DNA from: Flavobacterium saccharophilum
GTDB lineage: Bacteria > Bacteroidota > Bacteroidia > Flavobacteriales > Flavobacteriaceae
Assembly (NCBI RefSeq): GCF_900142735.1
Contig: NZ_FRBY01000005.1
Location: forward strand, 124,001-188,000
Length of the DNA: 64,000 bases
Direction of reading: 5' to 3'
Part shown: piece after piece, positions 1 through 9,338 of the stretch
How positions within the stretch are numbered: position 1 is the first letter of the stretch
How the letters are laid out: each line of letters begins with the position of its first letter
Notes under the pieces: model-generated
Seen by the model: only the letters and a program-made list of their open reading frames with translations
Told to the model about the DNA's origin: nothing
The model's database searches: none
Made by a program: the position numbers and the translations under genes

Positions 1-458
1 TGATAATTTAGAAGCTTATGGCGATAAAATAAATACTGCTTACGGTCAACGTTTACATTTAAGTCATCATGTTTTTATAAGAAATCCTTTTCAATATTAT
101 CAGCCTACAGGATGGGAAGAAACTTATTATTGAGATGATAAAAGGAACTTATTGGGCAGATGATTTTCATACCTATGGAGTACTTTGGTTAGATCCATGG
201 ACTATAAAATATTATGTAGATGGAAAATTAGTTAGAGAAACTCCTAAAATTGATATTGATCCTAAAAATTATACTAGTCCAGCTGGTATATCAGAAGATC
301 CTACTGGTTTAAATAAAGACATGCACCTGATTATTAGTGCTGCTGCTCAACCATGGCGTGAAAATCAAGGCATTAATTATTTAACTGATCCTTCTGTTAT
401 AAGTCCTAAAAGATCTACTAGTCGTTTTGATTATATTAGAGTTTACAAACCTGAATAA
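1..458 (+). pseudogene. GH16 agarase/porphyranase-like, 5'-truncated by window and frameshifted
   Basis: Two reading frames together encode the C-terminal half of a family 16 glycoside hydrolase. The first frame (from base 2) opens with DNLEAYGD, which looks like the D and second E of the GH16 catalytic ExDxxE motif, and runs to GWEETYY before a TGA at 131-133. The second frame (from 135) continues with MIKGTYWADDFHTYGV, a VDGKLVRE strand, MHLIISAAAQPWR and ends in DYIRVYKPE, the usual GH16 C-terminus. Removing one base near 133 turns TGA-G into TGG and joins the two as TYYWMIKG. The gene is therefore either a recent pseudogene or carries a base-call error. The N-terminal half lies outside the window. 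It would act on agar or porphyran galactan outside the cell. It converges on the HAD gene across a bidirectional terminator. Confidence 0.75.
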
Positions 459-525
459 TTTTTTAAATAATTTTGCTTTCCAAACTAGTTATTTATAACA
501 CATCTGAAAAAAACAGTTCCTAAAA

Positions 526-575
526 ACAAGACCCAAAATGAGCTTCCATAGTCTCTAATTTGGGGTTTTATTATA
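526..575. terminator. Bidirectional terminator-like hairpin
   Basis: Between two converging genes, AAGACCCAAAAT and ATTTGGGGTTTTA can pair (about 10 bp, imperfect), with A-rich sequence on the left and T-rich on the right. It would stop transcription from the GH16 fragment (plus) and from the HAD gene (minus). Confidence 0.5.
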
Positions 576-620
576 GAGGAAAGCTGTTTTAAAATTATGT
601 TTTTCAGCAATAACTTAATC

Positions 621-1262
621 CTACAAACTGAGCATCCTTGCTAATTCTTCATAACTATAAAATATAATAGCACCTTCTTTTTCTAATTCCTTTTCGTTGT
701 GACTATTGGCTAATCCATAAACTGTAAAACCACCTCTTTTGGCGGCAATTACACCTGCTTTGCTATCTTCAATTACAATGCATTCTTCAACAGTAAATCC
801 CATTTCTTTGGCTGCATGTAAGAAGATTCCAGGATCAGGTTTCCAACTATTTATCAAATACGAGCTAAACATTTTATTCTCAAATTGCTTAATAAATCCC
901 GTAGTTGTTAGGTTTAAAAAAACTTTTTCGATGGGACCGCTTGAAGCTACACAAAAAGGAATTTTCAATTTATGGATAAATTCTTTAGCACCTTTTACAG
1001 GCTTCATTTCTTTTTTGAAGGCTTCAAAAGAACGTCGTCTAAACTCACTTTCAAAATTATCAGGTAACTTTTGTTCAATACCATCTTGAATGATTTGAAA
1101 GCAATTTTTAAGACTGGTACCGTTAAACTTCAAAAAAGCCTCTTGGAGACTCATTTTTAATCCCAATTCTTCTCCCATAGCAACTAATATTTTATTTCCA
1201 ATAGTTTCACTATCGACCAAAACACCATCACAATCAAAAATTACACATTTTATATTCTCCAT
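621..1262 (-). CDS. HAD-superfamily sugar phosphatase / beta-phosphoglucomutase-like
   Basis: This 213-aa protein has all four HAD motifs: FDCDGVLVDSE near the N-terminus (nucleophile Asp 10 and acid/base Asp 12), the Ser of ASSG in motif II, the Lys of WKPDP in motif III, and VIEDSKAG in motif IV. The helical cap inserted after motif I places it in subfamily IA, which includes phosphatases of small sugar phosphates and beta-phosphoglucomutase. The substrate cannot be read from the sequence. It lies about 165 bp downstream of the GH16 agarase on the same strand, beyond a terminator-like hairpin, so it may be transcribed separately. A role in clearing sugar phosphates formed during agar catabolism is inference. 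Confidence 0.8.
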   Translation of the reverse strand: MENIKCVIFDCDGVLVDSETIGNKILVAMGEELGLKMSLQEAFLKFNGTSLKNCFQIIQDGIEQKLPDNFESEFRRRSFEAFKKEMKPVKGAKEFIHKLKIPFCVASSGPIEKVFLNLTTTGFIKQFENKMFSSYLINSWKPDPGIFLHAAKEMGFTVEECIVIEDSKAGVIAAKRGGFTVYGLANSHNEKELEKEGAIIFYSYEELARMLSL

Positions 1263-1357
1263 CTTTATATTTTTTATTTAATCAAAATACTCTGATTTTT
1301 AAACACCTAAATCTACTATGAGAATCTATATGTAATTTATCAATATACTAAATTAAT

Positions 1358-1386
1358 AAAAAAGTCCCCAATAAAGAGGACTTTTT
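1358..1386. terminator. Terminator at the end of the agar operon
   Basis: AAAAAGTCC and GGACTTTTT form a perfect hairpin flanked by A and T runs, about 40 bp beyond the GH16 stop codon. It is symmetrical, but its position fits the end of the long minus-strand agar transcript. Confidence 0.7.
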
Positions 1387-1426
1387 GGTGCTATACCACA
1401 TAAGCAAGGTCAAAAACTAAAAATAT

Positions 1427-2323
1427 TTAATTTTGTCTAATATTAGCCAAAACGGGTTTATAAACCCTTACCCAGTCCACAAACATTTTATTTTTATTTT
1501 CGTCTAGCAAATCCTCATCGGTAGCAATGATGCCTTTCTCAGAACGCCAATCATGATCTTCAACATCAATAATCATGACCATTTCTTCATTCATGCCTTT
1601 GTTATTCAGTGGATCTTTTATAACATCATGGGTATTTGGAGCAATTCGTCTCACTAAAACGCCATCCAAATACCAGTCAATGTGCCATTCATCTATCCAA
1701 TGTGCTGCTACATTGTGGTAATCCTCTCTAAAAGGTGCATTATTGGGAAGAAAATGATCTCGTTGCCAATTGTGATTACCGTAAATTCCTTTTTCGGGGC
1801 TACGATCGAATATATGATAATTAGAATTCATATGACGGGATTCTGTATTGTGATCTTCACGATCACTACCATAGGTTTCTATTACATCTAATTCCTGACG
1901 ATCATTTGTGCTTAAAAACCAAAAATTTGATGAAATTGTTTGATTCATTACTTTGATTCGAGCCTCTACATACACTGGGAATTTTACTTTTTCTTTGCCT
2001 GTAACTACTCCGCAAAAAACTCTGTGTGGTGCATTTCTGGATACTTTTATTATTAAATTACCATTTGCGACATCAGAATTCTCATTAGTCCAATTAGTTA
2101 ATCCTGGTCCAGTCCAATTATTGTGATAGTGATCAACCCACTTTTTAGCAAATGTTTTTAATTTTTTTCCATTATAATTAAAATCATCTGATAAGTTTTC
2201 CTGTAATGACCATTTTTTATTTGCCCCTGCATCAGCAGGAATTGGAATTGCAGACCAGTCTTGACCAATAGCTACAGTGTTTGTAATGAGCAAAAAAAAT
2301 AATTTTAAATAAAGGATTCTCAT
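1427..2323 (-). CDS. GH16 beta-agarase, secreted
   Basis: An endo-acting family 16 hydrolase expected to cleave beta-1,4 bonds of agarose to neoagaro-oligosaccharides. The catalytic ExDxxE motif reads ELDVIETYG, near residues 144-149 counted from the chosen start. The C-terminal MVMIIDVEDHDWR and VDWVRVYKP segments resemble known beta-agarases. A longer reading frame begins at 2353, but the Met at 2323 is followed directly by a hydrophobic signal peptide (MRILYLKLFFLLITNTVAIG), and the longer form would overlap the upstream gene, so 2323 is preferred. About 298 aa, essentially a bare catalytic domain with no CBM or sorting domain. It is the last gene of the agar operon. Assignment to agarase rather than porphyranase rests on the GH117/L-AHG context and overall resemblance. 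Confidence 0.85.
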   Translation of the reverse strand: MRILYLKLFFLLITNTVAIGQDWSAIPIPADAGANKKWSLQENLSDDFNYNGKKLKTFAKKWVDHYHNNWTGPGLTNWTNENSDVANGNLIIKVSRNAPHRVFCGVVTGKEKVKFPVYVEARIKVMNQTISSNFWFLSTNDRQELDVIETYGSDREDHNTESRHMNSNYHIFDRSPEKGIYGNHNWQRDHFLPNNAPFREDYHNVAAHWIDEWHIDWYLDGVLVRRIAPNTHDVIKDPLNNKGMNEEMVMIIDVEDHDWRSEKGIIATDEDLLDENKNKMFVDWVRVYKPVLANIRQN

Positions 2324-2333
2324 ATCGATATAA

Positions 2334-3350
2334 TTAAACAACTCCGTTACCAAAAGCTACAATCACAATTCCAATAACCATACAGGCTAAGCCAGCATAT
2401 AAAAATTTTCTAGCACCGCTAGAAGCATTTTTCCATTCGCCTGTAAAAATCCCACTCGAAATTGCAGTAACAACACAAGAAGTATTAAAAATTGCATACC
2501 CCACAGTATTACCACTACTTCCTAATTTGAAAGCGGCAAAAGCAAACAAAGCAGAAGCTGCGTAATGAAAAATTGCCATGATACTTATTAGAAAAAAGTT
2601 TTTACCAAATGCTGGTGTATTAAAATGTACCCAAGCTTTTTTAGTTGACAACTGACCAATAAAATAAGCGGTCATTACCACTCCACCACTAATAAATATA
2701 GGAAACATAACCGCAACTGCGGTGATCCATTCAGCATTACCGTGTGCTTGTGAAGCCTCATGCAGGTAAGGCCTTCCTACTGCGTTAGCATAGCTAAATC
2801 CAGTAGCCAAAAGTCCACCTATAACGGCGATAAGTATCCCTGTAGTCATAGATCCTTTTTCTTCGCCATTTTCTTTAGCTATTTTTTTTTCAAAACTTTC
2901 ACGAATATATCCTGCTTTTCCATTGGCGAAAATCCCAATCAAAACCACAAATAACCCAGTCAATATTAAGGTTAATTTATCCATTGGTGGAAAACCCTCA
3001 ACTATAAAAGGAAGTAGAGATCCAACTAAAATTATGGTTCCAATAAATAATGAAAAGCCAAGAGAAAGACCTATATGATTGATGGCTTTTCCCCACATCA
3101 TAACACCTGTTCCCCAAAGGAAACTAGCTAATGCCATTTTTATTAAAATTTCTGTTGGCATTTTTAAAAAAATATCAGAGAATCCGTTTATAAGTGTTGC
3201 CGATGCCACACAAGGAACAACAAACATGGTCAATAGAAAAAATAGACTCCATGTGTTTTCATATTTAAAATCTTTTGTAAATTTTTCTGGTAGTGCATAA
3301 AGCCCTAGCATTAAGCCGGCAAAAATTGCCAAAAACATTCCTTCAGCCAT
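2334..3350 (-). CDS. RhaT-family sugar:proton symporter
   Basis: A 338-aa integral membrane protein with about ten hydrophobic segments (for example the N-terminal MFLAIFAGLMLGLYALP and the C-terminal AGLACMVIGIVIVAFG). Overall length and pattern fit the L-rhamnose-proton symporter RhaT in the drug/metabolite transporter superfamily. The long hydrophilic loop around residues 150-165 (RESFEKKIAKENGEEK) divides the two five-helix halves. No rhamnose catabolic genes are nearby. It sits between the GH16 and aldose epimerase genes inside the L-AHG operon, so it more likely imports L-AHG, galactose or a small agaro-saccharide across the inner membrane. That substrate is inference from context. Confidence 0.8.
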   Translation of the reverse strand: MAEGMFLAIFAGLMLGLYALPEKFTKDFKYENTWSLFFLLTMFVVPCVASATLINGFSDIFLKMPTEILIKMALASFLWGTGVMMWGKAINHIGLSLGFSLFIGTIILVGSLLPFIVEGFPPMDKLTLILTGLFVVLIGIFANGKAGYIRESFEKKIAKENGEEKGSMTTGILIAVIGGLLATGFSYANAVGRPYLHEASQAHGNAEWITAVAVMFPIFISGGVVMTAYFIGQLSTKKAWVHFNTPAFGKNFFLISIMAIFHYAASALFAFAAFKLGSSGNTVGYAIFNTSCVVTAISSGIFTGEWKNASSGARKFLYAGLACMVIGIVIVAFGNGVV

Positions 3351-3381
3351 AGTTATTTAAATTTGGTGGTTAGTTGATAGA

Positions 3382-4428
3382 TTAGAATGAAAATTTGAAA
3401 ATGGTTTCACTCTCATATTGTTCCGATGATTTGGTTATAGAGCGTGGCGATTTTTCGATATTGGGCCCATTTGGATAACGATGTGTTTCGCAACAAAAAG
3501 CTCTGTATTTTCCGAATTGTTCGCCTGATTCTCTACTTAAAGCATCAGAAGTGTATTTTCCTGTATAGAATAACATACCTGGCTCTGAAGTATATATTTC
3601 TAAAGAACGATTACTCTCCTCACAATTAAAATGTGCCACTTTTTCTATTAGTCCATCCTTTTTATCAAAAATATAATAATGTTCAAAGCCATCGCTCATT
3701 GTTTGTTGCACTTCTCCTATTTCTTTTGGCTTTCTTAAATCATCAACTCTATTATCTAGATTTTCTATATCACCTGTTGCTGCTCCCGTGTCATCCATAA
3801 ACAATTTATGACTCGCTTTTATGCTTACTGTATGATTTTGAATATCTGATTTAAATCCTGACAAATTAAAATAGGTGTGATTGGTTAGCGACAATGGGGT
3901 GTCCGCATCAGTATCTGCACTGTAGCGGACACGAACCACATTATCCTTCAACAAACTAATAAAAACAAAAACTACTACGTTACCAGGAAATCCCTCCTCA
4001 AAGGCTGGACTTTCTAAAGAAAGTTTAATTGTAACTTCATCATCAGCTGTCACAACTTCTGCTTTCCACATTTTTTTATCAAAACCATCTTTTCCGCCAT
4101 GTAAATTATTTTCACCACAATTCTTAGCTAATTCATAAACATTTCTGTCTAAAACAAAAACAGCATTTTTTATTTGTGATGAATAACGACCTACAGTACA
4201 TCCGAAATAAGGTGCATTTTCAATATATTCATTTGAAAAATAATTCTCGAAAGTATCAAAACCACAAACTAATTGCTCTCTCTCTCCTGTGGCTGTGGGA
4301 ACTGTAATTGATGTTATTGTAGCTCCGTAATTACTAACTTTAACCTCCATACCATTGCCATTTGTTAGGGTAAATAGAGATACAGGAGCATTATTATAAA
4401 CTCCGAATTCAGACTGTGATACTTTCAT
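3382..4428 (-). CDS. galM: Aldose 1-epimerase (galactose mutarotase)
   Basis: A 348-aa protein of the GalM fold that interconverts alpha and beta anomers, here probably of the D-galactose released from agar. Recognisable family segments are CTVGRYSSQI (about 77-86), GENNLHGG (105-112), NHTYFNLSG with the catalytic-acid His, and ETHRYPNGPN near the C-terminus with the catalytic Glu. The usual N-H-L-H-G-G motif reads N-N-L-H-G-G, so the first of the two conserved histidines is Asn 108, which could alter specificity. There is no signal peptide, so it acts in the cytoplasm. It lies 24 bp downstream of the cycloisomerase in the same operon. Confidence 0.88.
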   Translation of the reverse strand: MKVSQSEFGVYNNAPVSLFTLTNGNGMEVKVSNYGATITSITVPTATGEREQLVCGFDTFENYFSNEYIENAPYFGCTVGRYSSQIKNAVFVLDRNVYELAKNCGENNLHGGKDGFDKKMWKAEVVTADDEVTIKLSLESPAFEEGFPGNVVVFVFISLLKDNVVRVRYSADTDADTPLSLTNHTYFNLSGFKSDIQNHTVSIKASHKLFMDDTGAATGDIENLDNRVDDLRKPKEIGEVQQTMSDGFEHYYIFDKKDGLIEKVAHFNCEESNRSLEIYTSEPGMLFYTGKYTSDALSRESGEQFGKYRAFCCETHRYPNGPNIEKSPRSITKSSEQYESETIFKFSF

Positions 4429-4451
4429 AATTCAATATCTTTTATTAAAAA

Positions 4452-5543
4452 TTATTTTTCAAATGGAGCTAGTTTTTCCCAGTTAAAGACAACACCAGTA
4501 CCTGGGAAATTTGGCGCTACTGCTCTATGATTCTCTACTACCAATGGTCTAGTTGTATATTCATCTATCGGAAAACTATGCACTTCTAACCAACCAGAGT
4601 TGGGTTGCGAAGAAACCAAACTTACATGTAGCTCTTGCATTCCGTGTGAACAAGCTGGAATATTATGTTTGTCTGCCAATCTAGCTGCAGCCAACCATCC
4701 TGTAATACCCCCACAGTTAGAAGCATCAGGCTGAATGAATGACAATTTAGCTTGATCAAAAGCATATTCAAATTCATGTATGGTGTGCAAGTTTTCACCC
4801 ATTGCCAAAGGAAATCCTGTTTGGTCAACAATTTCTGCATATCCCTTATAATCGTCTGGAATTATTGGCTCTTCAAACCAAGTAATATTATATTGTTTGA
4901 ATCCTTCAATTGCACGAATCGCTTTTTCTTTAGACATCGAATAATTTGCATCTACCATGAACGTAACATCTGGACCGACAAATTCACGTACCGCTTTGAT
5001 TCTTTCTAAATCTTCCTCTAAATTCTCACGGCCAATTTTAATTTTCACAGCTCTAAATCCAGCATCCATATAGCCTTGCATATTGCGCAATAACTTTTCA
5101 ATTGGGAACTGCAAGTCAATTCCGCCACAATACGCTTTGCAGGTATTTCCTTCACCACCTGTCATTTTCCAAAGTGGCTGCCCTGCCTTTTTGCATTTAA
5201 TATCCCAAAGCGCGATATCAATCGTTGAAATAGCGAATGAAGCAATACCGCCACGACCTACATAATGTACATGCCATTCCATGAAATCGTAAATCCCATC
5301 AATATCAGTCCCATCTTTACCAATCAATGCCGAAGCAAAATCATGCTCTACCATTGCTTTGATCGCGTAACCACCTTTACCGCCAGTATAAGTATACCCT
5401 GTACCTTCAGAACCATCTTCAAGTGTAATTGTAGTTGTAACCAATTCAAAATGAGAGTGATCACCATGTTTTGCATCATTTAAAATTTCAGGTAAAGGCA
5501 CCTTAAATAATTGAACTTTTACATTTTTAATTGCAGTATTCAT
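4452..5543 (-). CDS. 3,6-anhydro-L-galactonate cycloisomerase (enolase superfamily)
   Basis: A 363-aa member of the mandelate racemase/muconate lactonizing group. It should open the anhydro ring of 3,6-anhydro-L-galactonate to give 2-keto-3-deoxy-L-galactonate, the second step of L-AHG catabolism. Visible signature residues are the base pair Lys167-x-Lys169 (KIKIG), metal ligands Asp198 (VDAN), Glu224 (WFEEP) and Glu250 (MGENLH), and His300 (CSHGMQ). The N-terminal segment HGDHSHFELVTTTITLEDGS closely resembles what I remember of the characterised Vibrio enzyme. Gene neighbours (GH117, aldehyde dehydrogenase, SDR) give strong independent support. No signal peptide; cytoplasmic. Confidence 0.88.
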   Translation of the reverse strand: MNTAIKNVKVQLFKVPLPEILNDAKHGDHSHFELVTTTITLEDGSEGTGYTYTGGKGGYAIKAMVEHDFASALIGKDGTDIDGIYDFMEWHVHYVGRGGIASFAISTIDIALWDIKCKKAGQPLWKMTGGEGNTCKAYCGGIDLQFPIEKLLRNMQGYMDAGFRAVKIKIGRENLEEDLERIKAVREFVGPDVTFMVDANYSMSKEKAIRAIEGFKQYNITWFEEPIIPDDYKGYAEIVDQTGFPLAMGENLHTIHEFEYAFDQAKLSFIQPDASNCGGITGWLAAARLADKHNIPACSHGMQELHVSLVSSQPNSGWLEVHSFPIDEYTTRPLVVENHRAVAPNFPGTGVVFNWEKLAPFEK

Positions 5544-5558
5544 CTGTTACGTAATTTG

Positions 5559-7757
5559 TTATTTTAATTTTATATCTATTTCGGTTGGTTTTGCAGCTCC
5601 TAAATCCATACTTCTTTGACTTGGTAAAGCATTTGAGATTACTATTTTATAATTCCCCTTTATCCAATTTTTTTCACCTTTAAGATTCGTTTGTCTAAAG
5701 TCGCTATCCGTTAACGCAAAAGAAACTTTTTTCGTTTCACCCGAATTCAATGGCACTCTTTCAAAACTTTTTAAAGCATAAAAAGGTAAAAATCCTTTGG
5801 TATCCTCTGGAACTAAATACAACTGAACCACATCTTCATACTTGTTCTTTCCACTATTTGTTACATCAACAGAAACCGTAAATGCTGTTCCTTTTTTAAT
5901 TGTAGTTGTAGTAGATGTTGCATTTTTTAGTTCCAGTGTACTATAAGAAAGTCCAAAACCAAATGGATACATCGGTTCTTTGGTCATGTATTTATAGGTT
6001 CTGCCTTTCATACTGTAATCATCAAAAGGAGGAAGTTGCTCAACATTCATCGGAAAAGTAATGGGTAAGTGACCCGACGGTGCTACATCACCAAAAATAA
6101 CATCAGCCACAGCATTACCCCCTTGTTCACCTGGATACCACATTAGAACAATAGCATCTACATAAGGCTCTACATCTTCTAAGGAAACAGCACTTCCTGT
6201 GCCTAAAACTAGGATTAGCGGCTCTTTTTTATTTTTACTTACCTCTTTTATATAATCAATTTGACTTTGAGGTAATTTTAAATCCTTACGATCTCCTTTA
6301 TTTTCAGAAGCAATTGCATCTACTTCTTCTCCTTCGATTTCATTTGAAATACCCGCAACAAGTATAGTAGCATCTACCGTTTTAAGTATTTGAACCGCCC
6401 AGTTCAGTGGGTTTAAATTATTTTGAAAAGGCAAAACTCCTAAACGGTATTCTACAGAAGTTCCTAAGGACACCTTATCGGTAATTCCTTCTAAAACGGT
6501 CACCATATTGGGTGCAGATCCGTAATAATTGGCCAACAATATATCTGTTGAAGCAGCAAATGATCCCGTTACATATAATGTTTTAATTTTTTTATCTAAA
6601 GGCAATACATTGTTTTTGTTTTTCAATAGAACAATAGATTGCTGAGAAGCCTTTCTTGTAATCGCTTTATGAGCATCAGAATTAATGGCTTTAATACCAA
6701 TTTTATTATAAGGATTGCTTTCTATTTTATCAAATAGCCCCAATTGAAAACGAATTAGAAACAATTTTTTCAAGCGGTCGTTAATCAAATCCTCAGAAAT
6801 TAAACCTTTATCCAATGCCGACTTCATGCTTTTGGATACCCAACCGCAATTCAAATTTACGCCTGCTTTCAAAGCTAAAGCAGCAGCTTCTTCAACGGTT
6901 TTTACCTTTCCATGTCCTTTCATAATGTCACCAAGAGCACCGCAATCAGAAACAATATATCCGTCAAAACCCCATTTCTTTTTTAGAATATCGTCCATCA
7001 AAAAAGTACTACTGTTGGCTGGCTCTCCATATACAGCATTATAAGCACCCATAATTCCTTGTACTTTTCCCATAGTAACCAAAGCTTCAAAAGCAGGAAG
7101 GTAGGTTTCATACAAATCCAATTTAGAAGGATTGGCATTAAAACTATGACGTAATGCCTCTGGTCCTGAATGTACTGCAAAATGTTTCGCGCAAGCTGTC
7201 GTTTTAAAATATTTGGGATCATCTCCTTGTAAACCTTCAACGAAAGCAACGCCTATTTTCGAAGTCAAATAAGGATCTTCACCGTAGGTTTCTTGACCAC
7301 GTCCCCAACGAGGATCTCTAAAAATATTAATGTTTGGTGACCAAAAAGTTAGGCCCGCATACATGCCTCTATTTCCTATGGATTGTGAAACTTGAAATTT
7401 AGCTCTGGCTTCATCTGAAATGGCAGTAGACACCTCTTTTATCAAACTTGGATTAAAAGTCGCTCCCATTGCAATTCCTTGCGGAAAAATAGTGGCTATG
7501 CCATTTCGGGCAATACCATGAAGTGCTTCGTTCCACCAATTGTATTCGGGTACTCCCAAACGAGGAATCGCAGGGGTATCTGAGGTAAATTGACCACATT
7601 TCTCATCAATAATCATCGATTTTAACAGCAAATCCACTCGCTCTTCAAAAGACAATGACTCGTCAAACCATTTTTGGTTTTGACTTTGCATTGTTGATGT
7701 AGCGATAACACAAGCTAGTAGACCTATTTTCGAAATGTATATTTTAAAAAACTTCAT
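5559..7757 (-). CDS. GH3 beta-glycosidase, secreted/periplasmic
   Basis: A 732-aa family 3 hydrolase with the full domain order: signal peptide (about 1-25), (beta/alpha)8 barrel, alpha/beta sandwich, and a C-terminal fibronectin-III-like domain (from about 600). The nucleophile is Asp271 in YIVSDCGAL; substrate-binding KHF is at 191-193. The motif order (NWWNEALHG near 73-81, WSPNINIFRDPRWGRGQETYGED near 139-161) puts it nearer the beta-xylosidase/arabinofuranosidase branch than classic BglX. Its presence in an agar operon is unusual in that agar contains neither glucose nor xylose, so it may act on beta-galactosides or on xylose or other decorations of red-algal walls. Specificity is open. 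Confidence 0.85.
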   Translation of the reverse strand: MKFFKIYISKIGLLACVIATSTMQSQNQKWFDESLSFEERVDLLLKSMIIDEKCGQFTSDTPAIPRLGVPEYNWWNEALHGIARNGIATIFPQGIAMGATFNPSLIKEVSTAISDEARAKFQVSQSIGNRGMYAGLTFWSPNINIFRDPRWGRGQETYGEDPYLTSKIGVAFVEGLQGDDPKYFKTTACAKHFAVHSGPEALRHSFNANPSKLDLYETYLPAFEALVTMGKVQGIMGAYNAVYGEPANSSTFLMDDILKKKWGFDGYIVSDCGALGDIMKGHGKVKTVEEAAALALKAGVNLNCGWVSKSMKSALDKGLISEDLINDRLKKLFLIRFQLGLFDKIESNPYNKIGIKAINSDAHKAITRKASQQSIVLLKNKNNVLPLDKKIKTLYVTGSFAASTDILLANYYGSAPNMVTVLEGITDKVSLGTSVEYRLGVLPFQNNLNPLNWAVQILKTVDATILVAGISNEIEGEEVDAIASENKGDRKDLKLPQSQIDYIKEVSKNKKEPLILVLGTGSAVSLEDVEPYVDAIVLMWYPGEQGGNAVADVIFGDVAPSGHLPITFPMNVEQLPPFDDYSMKGRTYKYMTKEPMYPFGFGLSYSTLELKNATSTTTTIKKGTAFTVSVDVTNSGKNKYEDVVQLYLVPEDTKGFLPFYALKSFERVPLNSGETKKVSFALTDSDFRQTNLKGEKNWIKGNYKIVISNALPSQRSMDLGAAKPTEIDIKLK

Positions 7758-7774
7758 CTATTTTTCTTTATATG

Positions 7775-9322
7775 CTATTTCAATTCTAATTTTTGAATAT
7801 TCGAATAGGCATCGCCACGCAATTCTTCAAAATTCGCAATCAATTTTGCTAATTTTTTCGGATTTGATTTTGCAACATTATCTTTCTGTGCAGGATCTTT
7901 CTTTACATTATACAGCTGATAATCTTCTGAAAATCCTGTTTCTATTTGTACGTCTGCAATGACAGGCAGCCCTTGATAAGGTGGTATCATCAACCAATCT
8001 CCCTCTCTCAATATTGTTTTGGTATTCGCTTCTAATATCAACGTTTTTCTTCCTTTATCACTTTTTCCTAAAAAAGCGTGTAAAATATCTTGACTATCTG
8101 TCGGACTTGCGTTAGCACCAATAAGTGTAGCCAATGAAGCCATTAAATCCATTTGACACACTAAGGCATCTGATACTTTTGGCTTTATTGTACCTTTCCA
8201 ATAAGTTATAAAAGGAACATGGGCACCTGCATCTAACAAACTGTACTTCCCACCTCTTAAACCTCCTTTTGGGTCATGATTTCCTAATTTTTCAACGGCA
8301 TCATCTTCATATCCATCATTCAGTACAGGACCATTATCACTAGAAAACACGATCAATGTATTTTCTAACATTCCCTCCGCTTCTAAACTCGCTACAAATT
8401 GACCGATTATCCAGTCGGCTTCAAGGATTACATCTCCACGTGGTCCCATACCCGACTTGCCTACAAAACGAGGATTCGGAGTTCTGGGAACATGAGGCTC
8501 TTGTAAAGCATAGTATAAAAAGAAAGGTTTATTTTTGTGTTCTTTTACATAAGCGGTCGCTTTCGCTAAAAAATGATCAGCCATATCTACGTCTGTCCAT
8601 TTTGCAGATTTGCCCCCTTTCATAAAACCAATTCTAGGAATCCCATTGACAATACTATTGTTATGACCGTGGTGCCATTTCATTTTTAATAATTCAGGAT
8701 TAGAAATTGCTGTAGGTTCAACTGGGTAATTGTTATTATAATTAACTTCAATCGGATCTTTAGGATCCAGCCCTACCACATTTCCATTTTCAATATAAAC
8801 CGTAGGAACTCTATCTTGAGTGGCAGCCATGATATGGGAATAATCAAACCCCACTTCATTGGGTCCAGGAGAAATGTGAGCATTCCAATTCACATTTCCT
8901 GTCCCTAAACCTAAATGCCATTTTCCGATTACTGCGGTTTCATACCCTTTTGTTTGAAATACTTTTGCAATAGTTTCTTGCTTAGTAGAAATCAACAAAG
9001 GAGCTGTTCCTGGTAAAATCTTAGCATCTTTGTTGCGCCACGGATAAACTCCAGTTAATATCCCATACCTACTTGGCGTACAAGTAGCCGAGGTTGCGTA
9101 ACCATTCTTGAAGAGTATCCCCCCATTGGCCAATTTATCAATATTCGGTGTTTGCAATTCAGTAGCTCCGTAACAACTTAAATCACCATAACCTAAATCA
9201 TCGAGGTAAATTAAAACTACATTGGGTTTAGCAGTGGTCAACTCTTTATTTTGAGCACAACCAACCGCGCTGATTGCAAAATACAAAAATGTTACAAATT
9301 TTAAATAAGGGGTAATCTTCAT
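7775..9322 (-). CDS. Sulfatase, type I (S1), lipoprotein
   Basis: A 515-aa formylglycine-dependent sulfatase. The activation signature CTPSR is at 81-85, with Cys81 as the residue converted to formylglycine by a maturase not seen in this window. The metal-binding Asp pair is at 41-42 (YLDDLGYGD), and a second metal site lies in VFSSDNGP. The N-terminus ends in SAVGC (Cys22), a lipobox, so it is probably anchored in a periplasmic or outer membrane. In this operon it probably removes sulfate from agar-type galactans, for example galactose or L-galactose 6-sulfate. Position specificity and S1 subfamily cannot be assigned by eye. It is the only sulfatase in the window. Confidence 0.9.
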   Translation of the reverse strand: MKITPYLKFVTFLYFAISAVGCAQNKELTTAKPNVVLIYLDDLGYGDLSCYGATELQTPNIDKLANGGILFKNGYATSATCTPSRYGILTGVYPWRNKDAKILPGTAPLLISTKQETIAKVFQTKGYETAVIGKWHLGLGTGNVNWNAHISPGPNEVGFDYSHIMAATQDRVPTVYIENGNVVGLDPKDPIEVNYNNNYPVEPTAISNPELLKMKWHHGHNNSIVNGIPRIGFMKGGKSAKWTDVDMADHFLAKATAYVKEHKNKPFFLYYALQEPHVPRTPNPRFVGKSGMGPRGDVILEADWIIGQFVASLEAEGMLENTLIVFSSDNGPVLNDGYEDDAVEKLGNHDPKGGLRGGKYSLLDAGAHVPFITYWKGTIKPKVSDALVCQMDLMASLATLIGANASPTDSQDILHAFLGKSDKGRKTLILEANTKTILREGDWLMIPPYQGLPVIADVQIETGFSEDYQLYNVKKDPAQKDNVAKSNPKKLAKLIANFEELRGDAYSNIQKLELK

Positions 9323-9338
9323 GATATCATTGTATTAA

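Noticed and set aside
2324..2353. Longer N-terminus for the GH16 agarase starting at 2353
   Set aside because: It would add ten residues before a perfect signal peptide and overlap the upstream gene; the start at 2323 is more sensible.
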